A DNA stretch of 64,000 nucleotides, taken from assembly GCA_964458495.1 (NCBI GenBank), contig CAYWJB010000016.1, positions 1-64,000 of the forward strand, in the 5' to 3' direction. The first letter of the stretch is position 1. Each line of letters opens with the position of its first letter. The position numbers were made by a program, and so were the translations under genes. Source of the stretch: JANWVO01 sp964458495. GTDB lineage: Bacteria > Acidobacteriota > Terriglobia > Bryobacterales > Bryobacteraceae. Below are positions 7,954 to 15,285 of this stretch, piece after piece. Below the pieces are notes generated by a model. That model saw nothing but the letters and a program-made list of their open reading frames with translations. It was not told where the DNA came from and did no database searches.

Positions 7954-10290
7954 TCAGCGGGAAGCGGGCACGAAGCGGCGGGTGGCCAGGACTGCGGCGA
8001 AAGCGCCCAGGTAGAGCAAGGCGCCGCACAGCAGCGTGTTGCGAAGGCCGAGGGACACGGCCAGCAAAACAGCCGAGCAGGAGCCGAGGACGCTGGCGGC
8101 GGCGTTGATCGACCAAGCCCACTGAATGGCCTGGCGGTGCCAGCGGTCCAACCGCATGAGCCCGGCGGGAAAGGCCATTCCCATGACGAAGGCGGCTGGG
8201 GCGAGCAGCGCCATGGAGGCGAGCAGTTTCCAGGGGAGTTCCCAACCGGCGCCTGCCCTGGCGAATGGCGCCAGCAGGAACGCCGTGGCCGAGATGAGCG
8301 CGGCGGCGGCGGCGAGGGCCAGCAGAAGACGGCGGTCGTCACCGGCGACAAAACGGCGGCTGAAGAAACTGCCGAGGCTGCTCCAGACGAGCATGGAGAA
8401 GATCACCACGGTGAGAGCGTAAGTGGGGTGGCCGAGCAGCATGACGAGACGCTGGATGAGGCCGACCTGGACGACAACATAGCCGGCGCCGAGGCAGAGG
8501 AAGTAGAGCAGGAAGCGCCGGACGCCGGGCGCAGCGCGCAGGCGGGCGCGCAGCAGCAGTGGCGGCAGGGCGAGCGTGACGAGAGTGGCGGCAAGGCTTA
8601 CGGCGGCGAGTGCGAAGAGATGCAGGGCGGTGGAGTCGTCCGTGGCGGCAGGCGAGAAGAGGCGGTCGAGGCGGGAGGTGAAGAAGAAGAAGGGGCGGTC
8701 GTCGGTGACAGGGCGGACGTCGTAGGGATAGGAATCGAGGAAGCGGGAGGCGTCCTGAGAGAGCAGGAGGGACGCGAAGGGGGAGTCCGGCGCCTGGCCG
8801 GGCATATAGATGATCTCGAGGCTGGCCCGGGCGGCTTCGAGCGCGGCGCGTTCGAGTTCCTCCACCGGGAAGGGCCGGCGGCTGATGAGGACCGTGTCGG
8901 TGGCGCCGGCGGAGAGCGCATCGGCCTGCTCCCTCAGGACGATGATATGGCGCGAGGGTTCGGCGGCGCCGTCGCGCAGCAGTGCGTCACGGGCGAGGAC
9001 GGCGAGGCGGAGCGATTCGCGGGGCGGGTCGAGGCCCCAATGCGTGAAAGAGAGGAGGCCGCCGGGGTTGAGGCGGCCGAGATAGTCGAGGAAAGCTTCG
9101 ACGGTGTAGATGCTGTTTTCGCTGAGAGCATGCGCGCCGGCGGCGGTGGCATGCGGATCGACCAAAGTGGCCTGGATGAGGTCGAACCGTTCGGGGGTGC
9201 GGCGGATGAAGGAGCGGCCGTCTTCCACGAAGACGCGGACCTCGGGGCGAAGGAAGAGGCTGCGGCTCAGGTGGCGGAAGCGGCCGCGCATCAGGGTGTT
9301 GACGATGATGGGGTTGATCTCGACGGCGGTGACGCTTTTCGAACCGGCGGCGAGGGCGAGGGCGACGTCCCAGCCGCCGCCGGCGCCGATGACGAGGGTC
9401 TTGCCGCCGGGGCGCAGGCGGTAGGCGTAACCGGGGCCGCGGCGGAGGAGCTGATCGCGGCGGGCATCGTCGAGCGAGAGCGGATCGAAATCCGGAATGC
9501 GGCTGCTGGGGGTGGCGTCGAGCAGGATGAGCGGAGGGGCGGGAGGGCTTTGTTGCAGGCTCACGCGCGAGAAGCTGTTCCACTGCACGAAGGTTTCCTG
9601 GCGGAGGTTCCGGCCTTTGGCGGACGCGATGTCGAGGAAGCGGGAGCTGTGGTTGACGACGATCAGGCCCACCAGAGCGAGCGAAGCGGCAGTGGCCAGG
9701 GCGCGGCCGGCCCACGCTCCGGCCAGCCCGAACCAGACCGCCGAGGCGGCGGCCAGAAGAACCGCGGCGCCGAGAATGGCGCCCGCGCCGCCCATGACGT
9801 TGAGGAAGGGGATGACCAGCAGGCAGCCGGCGGCGGCGCCGGCGAGATCGAAGAAGTACACCCGTTCCACGCGGTCGATGGTCTCCGAGATGATCAGGGA
9901 GAGCACCATGCCGGAGAAGATGAACGGAACCGCGGCGGCGAAATAAACTGCGGCGTAGACGAGGAGGTGTGGCGGCCAGGCGCCGGCGTGGACGGCGACG
10001 GCCAGCGCGGCGGCAATGGCGCCTGCATCGAGCAGGGAAAGGATGCCGAGGCGCCGATAGAGGACGGCGCCGCGGGCAACGAGCAAGTAGGAAAGCACAC
10101 CGCCGGCGCTGAGGCCGAAGAGGGCGATGGAGATGGCGAGGAAGGCGTAGTGGTACTGGAAGACGACGGAAAAGATGCGCGTCAGGGCGATCTCGGTGAT
10201 CAGCGTCGAGGCGGTTGTGAGGACGATCGCCGCGTAGAGGAAAGCCCAGGACGTCCTGTTGGCGGGAAGCGGCGAGGATACGACGGACAA
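7954..10290 (-). CDS. membrane protein fused to spermidine-synthase-like methyltransferase-fold domain
   Basis: About 778 residues if it starts at the TTG at 10290; the open frame extends to 10455 but then runs into the OPT gene, and no ATG is available. Layout: ~6 membrane helices (residues ~10-230), a soluble domain with a SAM/dcSAM-binding glycine loop (VIGAGGGWDVALALAAG, then VTAVEINP) and VEDGRSFI at roughly residues 230-520, then ~7 more helices ending in the TSINAAASVLG-like C-terminus (WAWSINAAASVLGS). This matches the MFS-like/spermidine-synthase fusion family common in Acidobacteria and Deltaproteobacteria. True polyamine synthesis is unproven; the usual catalytic Asp context is altered (TLVDPHAT). 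Confidence 0.8.
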   Translation of the reverse strand: MSVVSSPLPANRTSWAFLYAAIVLTTASTLITEIALTRIFSVVFQYHYAFLAISIALFGLSAGGVLSYLLVARGAVLYRRLGILSLLDAGAIAAALAVAVHAGAWPPHLLVYAAVYFAAAVPFIFSGMVLSLIISETIDRVERVYFFDLAGAAAGCLLVIPFLNVMGGAGAILGAAVLLAAASAVWFGLAGAWAGRALATAASLALVGLIVVNHSSRFLDIASAKGRNLRQETFVQWNSFSRVSLQQSPPAPPLILLDATPSSRIPDFDPLSLDDARRDQLLRRGPGYAYRLRPGGKTLVIGAGGGWDVALALAAGSKSVTAVEINPIIVNTLMRGRFRHLSRSLFLRPEVRVFVEDGRSFIRRTPERFDLIQATLVDPHATAAGAHALSENSIYTVEAFLDYLGRLNPGGLLSFTHWGLDPPRESLRLAVLARDALLRDGAAEPSRHIIVLREQADALSAGATDTVLISRRPFPVEELERAALEAARASLEIIYMPGQAPDSPFASLLLSQDASRFLDSYPYDVRPVTDDRPFFFFTSRLDRLFSPAATDDSTALHLFALAAVSLAATLVTLALPPLLLRARLRAAPGVRRFLLYFLCLGAGYVVVQVGLIQRLVMLLGHPTYALTVVIFSMLVWSSLGSFFSRRFVAGDDRRLLLALAAAAALISATAFLLAPFARAGAGWELPWKLLASMALLAPAAFVMGMAFPAGLMRLDRWHRQAIQWAWSINAAASVLGSCSAVLLAVSLGLRNTLLCGALLYLGAFAAVLATRRFVPASR

Positions 10291-10320
10291 ACCACTATGA
10301 TATCCGCTCGGGACAAGCGG

Positions 10321-10343
10321 CCCCGGCGCGGCGCGCGCCGGGG
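10321..10343. terminator. GC-rich stem-loop between OPT transporter and next gene
   Basis: Perfect 10-bp stem CCCCGGCGCG / CGCGCCGGGG with a 3-nt loop, 24 bp after the OPT stop on the minus strand. No T-run follows, so it may be a transcript-end stabiliser rather than an intrinsic terminator. Confidence 0.45.
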
Positions 10344-10366
10344 CGGCGGCTCCCGAAGACCCGGGA

Positions 10367-12388
10367 TCAGACGATGGCGGCGGGAGGCGCGGGTTCGTTG
10401 GGATCGCCCGCCTTGGCCAGCGGCCAGCGAATGAGAAGCAGGGCGAGCAGGACAAGCACGATGAGACCCGAAACGACAGGCGGCGTCTGAAAGAAACTGA
10501 AAATCGACGACAGCGGCTTGTCGCCGATGGCGAAGCCCGCCTTGACCATGCCCATCAGCGCTTCTCCCGCGATGAGGCCTGAGGCGATCAGCACGGCGGC
10601 GTTTTCGATGCGCGCCTTCTGGGGCTCGTTGAAGTTCCGGCGGTCGCGGGCCAGTTCCATCAGCCAGCGGATCACGCCGCCGGTGAAGATGGCGAAAGTG
10701 GTCTCCAGCGGAAGGTACATGCCGACGGCGAACAGCATGGGGCTGCGCACCTGAAGCAGCACCAGCGCCAGGCCCATGCAGATGCCCACCAGCACGAGCG
10801 GCCACGCCATGGAGCCGCCGACAATACCCTGGCTCAGCATGGCCATCAGGCCGGCCTGCGGGGCGGAGAGCTTGGGATCGCCGAAACCGATGCCGCCTTC
10901 ACGGATGTTGCCTTCGTGCAGGATCCAGAGCGGGAAGAACAGCAGCAGGCCGCTGATCAAAATGCCGATCAGGTCGCCGACCTGCATGGAACGCGGCGTG
11001 CCGCCCAGAATGTGGCCGACCTTGAGGTCCTGAAGCATCTCGCCCGCGACCGCAGATGAGACGCAGACCACCGCAGCCACGCCCAGCACTGCCGCCACGC
11101 CGGACGACCCTTTGACGCCGATGGCCACCATCAGCAGCGCGGCCACGATGAGCGTGGAAAGCGTCAGGCCGGAGATCGGGTTGTTCGACGAACCGATGAT
11201 GCCCACCAGGTTGCCCGAGACTGCGGCAAAGAAGAAGCCGAGCACGATCATCACCAGCGCGGCGACCACGGCGCCGGCCGTGGACTGCGAGAAGAACTCG
11301 TACAGCACGACCATGGCGATGAAGGTGAGGATCAAGCCGGGCAGGACCACCTTGAAGCTCAGGTCCACCTGCGTGCGGTCGGCCGCTTCGCTCTGCCCGC
11401 TGGCCTTCTTCAGATCGGCGACGGCGCGTTGCAAGCCCGCGGCCAGCGACTTGCGCATGCGGAACATGGTGGTGGCCGCGCCGACCAGCATCCCGCCCAC
11501 GGCGATGGGCCGCACGATGTTGCGCCACACCTGGCTGGCGATGCCGTCCCATGCCTCGTGGCCGGCGCCTGCGGGCAGGTTCTTCGCCAGCTCAGGCCCA
11601 AGGAAGTAGACCAGCAGCGGCACAAGCAGCCCCCATGCGGTCAACCCCCCGGCAAAGTTCAGCGCGCCCAGGCGCGGCCCGATGATGAAGCCGACCCCCA
11701 GATACGCCGGCGCCACGGCGGGCAGGGAGAACTTGGTCCAGCCGCCCACGGCCGCCTCCCCGGCGGCGCCCAACTTGACGACGCTGCGGCCGAGGTCGCC
11801 TACCTTCAGCAGGAAATCCCGGCTGGCGGAGAACAGGCGGAACTCGCCCAACAGATAAGCGATGGCGCCGACACCCATGGCCTGGAAGAGCGTTTTGGCG
11901 GCGTCCGCGCCGCGCTGGCCCGCCTTGTGAATCTCGGCTGCGGCCTTGGATTCCGGGAAGGGGAGTTCGGGATCTTCGACCATCACGCGGCGCAGCAGGG
12001 TGACAAACAGGATGCCGAGGGTGCCGCCCACGAGCATCAAAGCGCTGGACTGCCAGTAGGCTTCGAAGGAGTCGAAGCGGGTCCATGCGCCGACGATGAC
12101 GAAGGCGGGGATGGTGAAGATTGCGCCGGCAGCGACGCTCTCGCCGATGCTGCCCACCGTGCGCGCCATGTTTTCTTCGAGGATGGAGCCCCGGAACAGG
12201 CGCAGGACCGCCATGCTGATGACCGCCGCCGGGTAAGTGGCGGCAATGGTTTGCCCGGCGCGCAAACCGAGGTAGGCGTTGGCGGCGCCGAGGATCACGG
12301 TCATCACAAGACCGAGCAGAACCGCGCGGATCGTGAACTCGGACATCTTCATGTCGACGGGGACGAAAGGTTTGTGCTGGTTGGCCAT
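10367..12388 (-). CDS. OPT family oligopeptide transporter
   Basis: 673 residues, the usual length for bacterial OPT proteins, with 14-16 hydrophobic segments. N-terminal family signatures are visible: FTIRAVLLGLVMTVILGAAN, YLGLRAGQTIAATYPAAVISM, RGSILEENMARTVGS. Later come GSSNNPISGLTLST and the C-terminal VPLETTFAIFTGG-type block (YLPLETTFAIFTGGVIRW). It imports short peptides or metal-ligand complexes using the proton gradient (family knowledge; substrate unknown). The ATG at 12388 follows an ACGGAG-type ribosome site and a TATGAT -10 box at 12416-12421. Confidence 0.93.
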   Translation of the reverse strand: MANQHKPFVPVDMKMSEFTIRAVLLGLVMTVILGAANAYLGLRAGQTIAATYPAAVISMAVLRLFRGSILEENMARTVGSIGESVAAGAIFTIPAFVIVGAWTRFDSFEAYWQSSALMLVGGTLGILFVTLLRRVMVEDPELPFPESKAAAEIHKAGQRGADAAKTLFQAMGVGAIAYLLGEFRLFSASRDFLLKVGDLGRSVVKLGAAGEAAVGGWTKFSLPAVAPAYLGVGFIIGPRLGALNFAGGLTAWGLLVPLLVYFLGPELAKNLPAGAGHEAWDGIASQVWRNIVRPIAVGGMLVGAATTMFRMRKSLAAGLQRAVADLKKASGQSEAADRTQVDLSFKVVLPGLILTFIAMVVLYEFFSQSTAGAVVAALVMIVLGFFFAAVSGNLVGIIGSSNNPISGLTLSTLIVAALLMVAIGVKGSSGVAAVLGVAAVVCVSSAVAGEMLQDLKVGHILGGTPRSMQVGDLIGILISGLLLFFPLWILHEGNIREGGIGFGDPKLSAPQAGLMAMLSQGIVGGSMAWPLVLVGICMGLALVLLQVRSPMLFAVGMYLPLETTFAIFTGGVIRWLMELARDRRNFNEPQKARIENAAVLIASGLIAGEALMGMVKAGFAIGDKPLSSIFSFFQTPPVVSGLIVLVLLALLLIRWPLAKAGDPNEPAPPAAIV

Positions 12389-12415
12389 GTTCCGTACTCC
12401 GGAGAATCGCCCTAG

Positions 12416-12469
12416 ATCATACCCGTTTCGGGGCAGTTTCCGCTAGTGCGCGAAATGCCCCAAAACGGG
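12416..12469 (-). promoter_or_regulatory. OPT promoter with adjoining 13-bp inverted repeat (operator candidate)
   Basis: On the minus strand a TATGAT -10 box occupies 12416-12421. Directly abutting it is an inverted repeat with arms CCCGTTTCGGGGC (12422-12434) and GCCCCAAAACGGG (12457-12469). The arms match at 12 of 13 positions with a 22-nt spacer. Its position over the -10/-35 region suggests a repressor or activator site. A third AAAAACGGGA copy lies near 12506. Confidence 0.4.
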
Positions 12470-12535
12470 AATCCCCTCCGGCGGGTGGTGGTGGGCGGTT
12501 TGTTGAAAAACGGGAGGTTTGGGCATGGCGCGGTT

Positions 12536-12551
12536 TGGCATGTCAGTTGCT
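12536..12551 (+). promoter_or_regulatory. sigma-54-type promoter candidate upstream of ferredoxin
   Basis: TGGCAT-N5-TTGCT fits the -24/-12 consensus (TGGCAC-N5-TTGC) with a single change and exact spacing. The predicted start is about 12 bp downstream of the TTGC, leaving a leader of roughly 15 nt before the ATG at 12578. Confidence 0.45.
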
Positions 12552-12577
12552 CCGATCCTGGCGGAGCCCAACCAACC

Positions 12578-12829
12578 ATGGCCTACGTTATTGTCGACAC
12601 CTGCACCAAGGACAACCACTGCATCGAGGCATGTCCGGTGAACTGCATCCACCCGACGCCTGATGAGCCCGGCTACGAGGAAGTGCCGCAGCTTTACATC
12701 CATCCCACCGAATGCATCGATTGCGGCGCCTGCGTGCCGGTGTGCCCCACGAATTCGATTTACATCCTGGACGAACTGCCCGCCGAACTGGCGCACTTCG
12801 CGGAAAAGAACGCAGCCTATTACAACTAG
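12578..12829 (+). CDS. 7Fe/8Fe bacterial ferredoxin
   Basis: 83 residues from the ATG at 12578; the longer open frame from 12446 has no homology-like content. The first cluster region reads CTKDNHCIEACPVNC near residues 9-23. The second, CIDCGACVPVCP near residues 47-58, is a complete CxxCxxCxxxCP. The overall pattern, including YIHPTECIDCGACVPVCPTNSIY and an acidic-aromatic tail, resembles Thermus-type 7Fe ferredoxins. It is a soluble electron carrier; partner enzymes are not encoded nearby. It is monocistronic, with a strong terminator 50 bp downstream and a sigma-54-like promoter upstream. Confidence 0.93.
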   Translation: MAYVIVDTCTKDNHCIEACPVNCIHPTPDEPGYEEVPQLYIHPTECIDCGACVPVCPTNSIYILDELPAELAHFAEKNAAYYN

Positions 12830-12879
12830 AGCGGCTGCGGTGCAGACGGCTTCGATCTTGTCTCCGCTCCTCCACTGAC

Positions 12880-12921
12880 GCGCCGGGCGGCTGCTCCTCC
12901 TCCGCCCGGCGCCCTTTTCCT
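12880..12921 (+). terminator. intrinsic terminator after ferredoxin
   Basis: A perfect 11-bp stem GCGCCGGGCGG / CCGCCCGGCGC (12880-12890 with 12902-12912) and an 11-nt pyrimidine-rich loop, followed by CCTTTTCCTTT. It lies between convergent genes (ferredoxin and the thioesterase) and may serve both. Confidence 0.7.
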
Positions 12922-12928
12922 TTCCGGA

Positions 12929-13624
12929 TCAACGGGGGTGGCGCCACTGCACACCCGCGAACAGCCGGCCGCCGCCTGTGATCCGCTGAATCCGCTCCGG
13001 CGCCTCTTTGCGCTCCCACGTGAGCAGGGTGATCTCCTGGCCAAGCCGGGCTTCCTCGAGAAAGTCGATCTGGACTGCGGCAGCCTCCGGCGCGCCCACG
13101 GCGGCCTCCGCCCATTCCAGCCAGGTTACGTTGTTGACGTGGTTGTTGATGTCGAGGTCCTCCGGCTCCACTTTGAGGTGGAAGACCCGCGGATGGTCTG
13201 CGGGCGGCTCCGGCAGCGGCGCAAATCGAACCGAAGTATGCTTGTCCGGATAATCGAGCGCATACAGGAGGCGCGGCAGCCGCACGGGGCGGCGGCGTTC
13301 GAGATCCACGACAAGCCAAACCGAGGCGGCTTCCACCAGCGGCTCGCCGGAACCGGAGAGGACCTCGAATTCGCGCCACGCGCGGGCGCCGGCAGTCCGG
13401 CGGGAGGGCCAAGTAAGCACCTCCAGCGCTTCGCCGGGATCCGGCCAGCGGCGGGCGCGCAGGCCGAGCTGCGTGAGCATCCACGCATGGCCGGACTTGC
13501 GCAGCTCGCCGATCCCCACGCCCAAGGCTGCGGCATGCTCGGCTGCGGCCTGCTCCAGGATGCGCGCGATGCCGGCGGGGCCGCGGCGTGCGGCCGTGCA
13601 GGGGGAGCGGCGGACCAGATCCAC
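12929..13624 (-). CDS. acyl-ACP thioesterase-like hotdog protein
   Basis: 231 residues from a GTG start, 5 bp after the yqeY stop. Two hotdog domains of the FatA/FatB-type bacterial thioesterase family are visible. The first contains WMLTQLGLRARRWPDPGEALEVLTWP and AREFEVL...WLVVDLERRRPVRLP (residues ~47-130). The second starts at VEPEDLDINNHVNNVTWLEWA (residues ~155-175), where the N-x-H-V-N block carries the usual active-site Asn/His. It likely hydrolyses acyl-ACP or acyl-CoA to free fatty acid; chain length is not predictable. It is the second gene of a yqeY operon. Confidence 0.85.
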   Translation of the reverse strand: MDLVRRSPCTAARRGPAGIARILEQAAAEHAAALGVGIGELRKSGHAWMLTQLGLRARRWPDPGEALEVLTWPSRRTAGARAWREFEVLSGSGEPLVEAASVWLVVDLERRRPVRLPRLLYALDYPDKHTSVRFAPLPEPPADHPRVFHLKVEPEDLDINNHVNNVTWLEWAEAAVGAPEAAAVQIDFLEEARLGQEITLLTWERKEAPERIQRITGGGRLFAGVQWRHPR

Positions 13625-13629
13625 GGCGT

Positions 13630-14076
13630 TCAGCCGAGGCGCGCTTTCACCAGGTCGCTGAGCCGCTTGCCGTCGATCCGTTTGCCGGCGAGGCGGGCGC
13701 GGGCGGCGGCGATCACCTGGCCCATCTGCTTCGGTCCTGATGCGCCGGTTTCGGCCAGTGCGGCTTCGACGGCAGCCTGAACTTCCTCTTCTGTGGCCGA
13801 AGCGGGCATGTAGGTTTCGATCAGTTTCAGCTCGGCCTCCTCGCGTTCGGCCAGTTCCGGGCGCCCTCCCTGGCGGTAGAGTTCGGCAGCGTCGCGGCGC
13901 TGCTTGATGAGCGAGTTCAGGACCTTCAACTCCGCGGCCTCGTCCAGCGGCTTCATCGAGTCCACCTTCTCCTTCATGAGCGCGGCCTTCATCATGCGGA
14001 GCGTGGCCAGCCGGGCTTCCTCGCGGGCCTTCATCGCTGCGGCCATGTCTTTCTGAAGCTGTTCGAGAAGGGCCAT
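13630..14076 (-). CDS. yqeY: GatB/YqeY domain protein
   Basis: 148 residues, the standard size for stand-alone YqeY proteins. It begins with the helical block MALLEQLQKDMAAAMKAREEARLATLRMMKAAL. It contains IKQRRDAAELYRQGGRPELAEREEAEL and ends in the small helical domain with GPKQMGQVIAAARARLAGKRIDGKRLSDLVK, shared with the tRNA-dependent amidotransferase GatB tail. Its role is tRNA-interaction related but poorly defined. It is divergent from the aminotransferase gene, with only 45 bp between the two starts. Confidence 0.93.
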   Translation of the reverse strand: MALLEQLQKDMAAAMKAREEARLATLRMMKAALMKEKVDSMKPLDEAAELKVLNSLIKQRRDAAELYRQGGRPELAEREEAELKLIETYMPASATEEEVQAAVEAALAETGASGPKQMGQVIAAARARLAGKRIDGKRLSDLVKARLG

Positions 14077-14121
14077 CTCTGGTATCCTAATAACCTATTT
14101 CCCTCTGATTTTCCCACAGCC
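14077..14121. promoter_or_regulatory. shared divergent promoter region (yqeY / aminotransferase)
   Basis: This 45-bp A/T-richer gap separates two start codons. On the minus strand TAGGAT and TATTAG are candidate -10 boxes; on the plus strand TATCCT and AATAAC are candidates. At least one promoter must extend into the opposing coding sequence. Confidence 0.3.
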
Positions 14122-15285
14122 ATGCATATCAAGAAGCAGCGACTCCTGACTCCAGGGCCGACGCCTCTTCTGCCTCGCGCCCTGCACGCCATGATGGCGT
14201 CCGACATTCATCACCGGACGCAGGACTTCATCCAGTTGTACCCGCGCGTGCTGGCAGACCTCAAGGAGGTCTACGGCACGCAGAACGACGTGCTGATCAC
14301 AGTCAGCTCCGGCACCGGCGCCATGGAGGCGGCGGTGTCGAACTTCTTCAGCGAAGGCGACCGGGTGGTGGTGCTCTCGGCCGGCAAGTTCGGCGAGCGA
14401 TGGGTGGATCTGGCCAAGGCCTACCGGCTGAACGCCGTGGTGCTGAATGCCGAATACGGCGACGTGGTGAGCCCGGAGCGCGTGGAGCAGGCGCTGCGCG
14501 AGAACCCCGACGCGAAGGGTGTGTTTTTCCAGGCGTCGGAGACCTCGACCGGCGCGGCGCATGACGTGCGGGCCATCGGCGAGATCGTGAAGCGGACGCA
14601 GGCGCTGTGCATCGTGGACGCGATCACCGGGCTGGGCACCATGCCGCTGGACATCGACGGCTGGGGGCTGGACGTGGTGATTGGCGGCTCGCAGAAGGCT
14701 TTCATGATCCCGCCGGGACTGGCGTTCATCAGCGTGAGCGCGAAGGCGTGGGCGCAGGGGGAGACGGCGCGGCTGCCGCGGATGTACTTCGACCTGAAAC
14801 GGGAGAAGAAAATGGCGGACAAGGGCGAAAGCGCCTGGACGCCGAACGTGAGCCACATCCTGGCGCTGGCCGAGGCGCTGGCCTACATCAAGCAGCTCGG
14901 GATGTCGAAGCTCGTGGAGAACGCGCAACTGCTGGCACGGGCGACGCGCGCGGCGGCGGTGGAGCTGGGTCTGGAGCTGTTCGCGCCCGGCTCGCCGTCG
15001 TCGTCCGTGACTGCCGTGAAGGCGCCGGCGGGCATGGATTCGGGCGAGATCGTGAAGGCTTACCGCAGCCAGTTCGGCTCGATCATCGCCAACGGGCAGG
15101 GGACGATGAAGGGCAAGATCTTCCGCATTGCGCACCTCGGCTACTTCGACTTCGCGGACCTGTTCGCGGTGATCGCCGAGCTGGAGCTGATCCTGCATGA
15201 CAAGGGCCTGCCTGTGAAATTCGGGCAAGGCGTGGCGGCGGTGCAGAAGGTGTACGTGGAGGCCCGCAGCGGGAAGCAGTCATGA
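14122..15285 (+). CDS. class-V aminotransferase, probable phosphoserine/serine-pyruvate type
   Basis: 387 residues. A PLP-dependent class-V enzyme of the alanine-glyoxylate/serine-pyruvate group: TPGPTPLLPRAL at the N-terminus, SSGTGAMEAAVSNF near residue 60, VDAITGLGTMPLDIDGWGLDVVIGGSQKAF with the Schiff-base Lys at about residue 192, and GQGTMKGKIFRIAHLGY near the C-terminus. Its stop overlaps the serA start by 4 bp (ATGA). This argues that it transaminates 3-phosphohydroxypyruvate, standing in for classical SerC as in some archaea and Thermotoga-like bacteria. Serine:pyruvate or alanine:glyoxylate exchange is the alternative. Confidence 0.88.
   Translation: MHIKKQRLLTPGPTPLLPRALHAMMASDIHHRTQDFIQLYPRVLADLKEVYGTQNDVLITVSSGTGAMEAAVSNFFSEGDRVVVLSAGKFGERWVDLAKAYRLNAVVLNAEYGDVVSPERVEQALRENPDAKGVFFQASETSTGAAHDVRAIGEIVKRTQALCIVDAITGLGTMPLDIDGWGLDVVIGGSQKAFMIPPGLAFISVSAKAWAQGETARLPRMYFDLKREKKMADKGESAWTPNVSHILALAEALAYIKQLGMSKLVENAQLLARATRAAAVELGLELFAPGSPSSSVTAVKAPAGMDSGEIVKAYRSQFGSIIANGQGTMKGKIFRIAHLGYFDFADLFAVIAELELILHDKGLPVKFGQGVAAVQKVYVEARSGKQS

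Noticed and set aside
7891..10434. Long plus-strand open frame (847 codons) opposite the spermidine-synthase-like gene
   Set aside because: Its product is Gly/Glu/Ala-rich low complexity, typical of antisense frames in high-GC DNA. The minus strand has clear domains and membrane helices.
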